Shown here: piece after piece, positions 63,918 through 64,000 of the stretch
Layout: each line of letters starts with the position of its first letter
How positions within the stretch are numbered: the first letter of the stretch is position 1
Notes under the pieces: model-generated
Databases searched by the model: none
What the model was told of the DNA's origin: nothing
The model's input: the letters and a program-made list of their open reading frames with translations, nothing else
Made by a program: the position numbers and the translations under genes
Source of the DNA: an uncultured Psychrobacter sp.
Lineage (GTDB): Bacteria > Pseudomonadota > Gammaproteobacteria > Pseudomonadales > Moraxellaceae
Length of the DNA stretch: 64,000 nucleotides
Reading direction: 5' to 3'
NCBI RefSeq assembly: GCF_947500265.1
Contig: NZ_CANMRN010000001.1
Span: forward strand, 372,001 to 436,000

Positions 63918-64000
63918 AGGATCTCTCATTAGCGATAAATTAAAATGAAAAACTGCTGCCCGAAGATGTTTCGAACAACAGTATGAAAACATCAAATGGA

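Overview
The window looks like a chromosomal segment of a Moraxellaceae gammaproteobacterium, most likely Psychrobacter. This rests on moderate G+C, AT-rich intergenic DNA, and gene content such as a DUF2058 protein, a YghU-type GST, NhaP2 and a Wza/Wzb/Wzc capsule locus. The genus is an inference from protein style, not a database match.

Layout. (1) 0-10.3 kb is accessory DNA ending at a tRNA-Gly. It holds a PP2C-type phosphatase, a WYL regulator, a DUF1810 protein, a PD-(D/E)XK nuclease-like protein, a gene broken by an amber codon, a DUF4041/T5orf172 protein with a coiled-coil partner, and then a phage-type module: terminator, two small unknown genes, tyrosine integrase, excisionase-like protein, and a divergent Cro/CI-type regulator with palindromic operators. 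The integrase faces the 3' end of the tRNA, as expected for an element integrated there; the far end was not found. (2) 10.5-14.8 kb: indolepyruvate-type decarboxylase, GlpM-like membrane protein, NhaP2-type cation/proton antiporter. (3) 15.0-15.8 kb: an IS5-family element with a frameshifted transposase, inserted exactly in the stop codon of a LysR gene. (4) 15.8-25.8 kb: a guanidino-acid catabolic cluster: LysR, guanidinobutyrase, 2-ketoarginine decarboxylase-like enzyme, D-2-hydroxyacid dehydrogenase, YjiH-type transporter, aldehyde dehydrogenase and TetR. Together these could take 2-ketoarginine (or its 2-hydroxy analogue) to 4-guanidinobutyrate and then to GABA plus urea. (5) 25.8-33.3 kb, minus strand: a YnjBCD-type ABC importer with a YnjF-like CDP-alcohol phosphatidyltransferase, a TVP38-flavin disulfide reductase fusion, and a DoxX-like protein. 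(6) 33.7-56.6 kb, minus strand: a capsule/exopolysaccharide locus running wza-wzb-wzc, UDP-GalNAcA genes, an ABC flippase-like exporter, rfbBDAC, six glycosyltransferases, a polymerase candidate, the initiating sugar transferase and wzi. (7) 57.1 kb to the end: a MITE sharing the IS termini, a DUF2058 protein, a tandem UspA, a cupin, an acyltransferase, a peroxiredoxin-like protein, YghU and a DsbA/FrnE-like oxidoreductase.

The best candidates for something undescribed are the guanidino-acid cluster, where a hydroxyacid dehydrogenase stands in for the usual arginine transaminase; the TVP38-reductase fusion beside the Ynj importer; the capsule locus that pairs Wza/Wzc with an ABC flippase and no Wzx; and the integrated element with possible defence cargo. 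No CRISPR array and no rRNA were seen.
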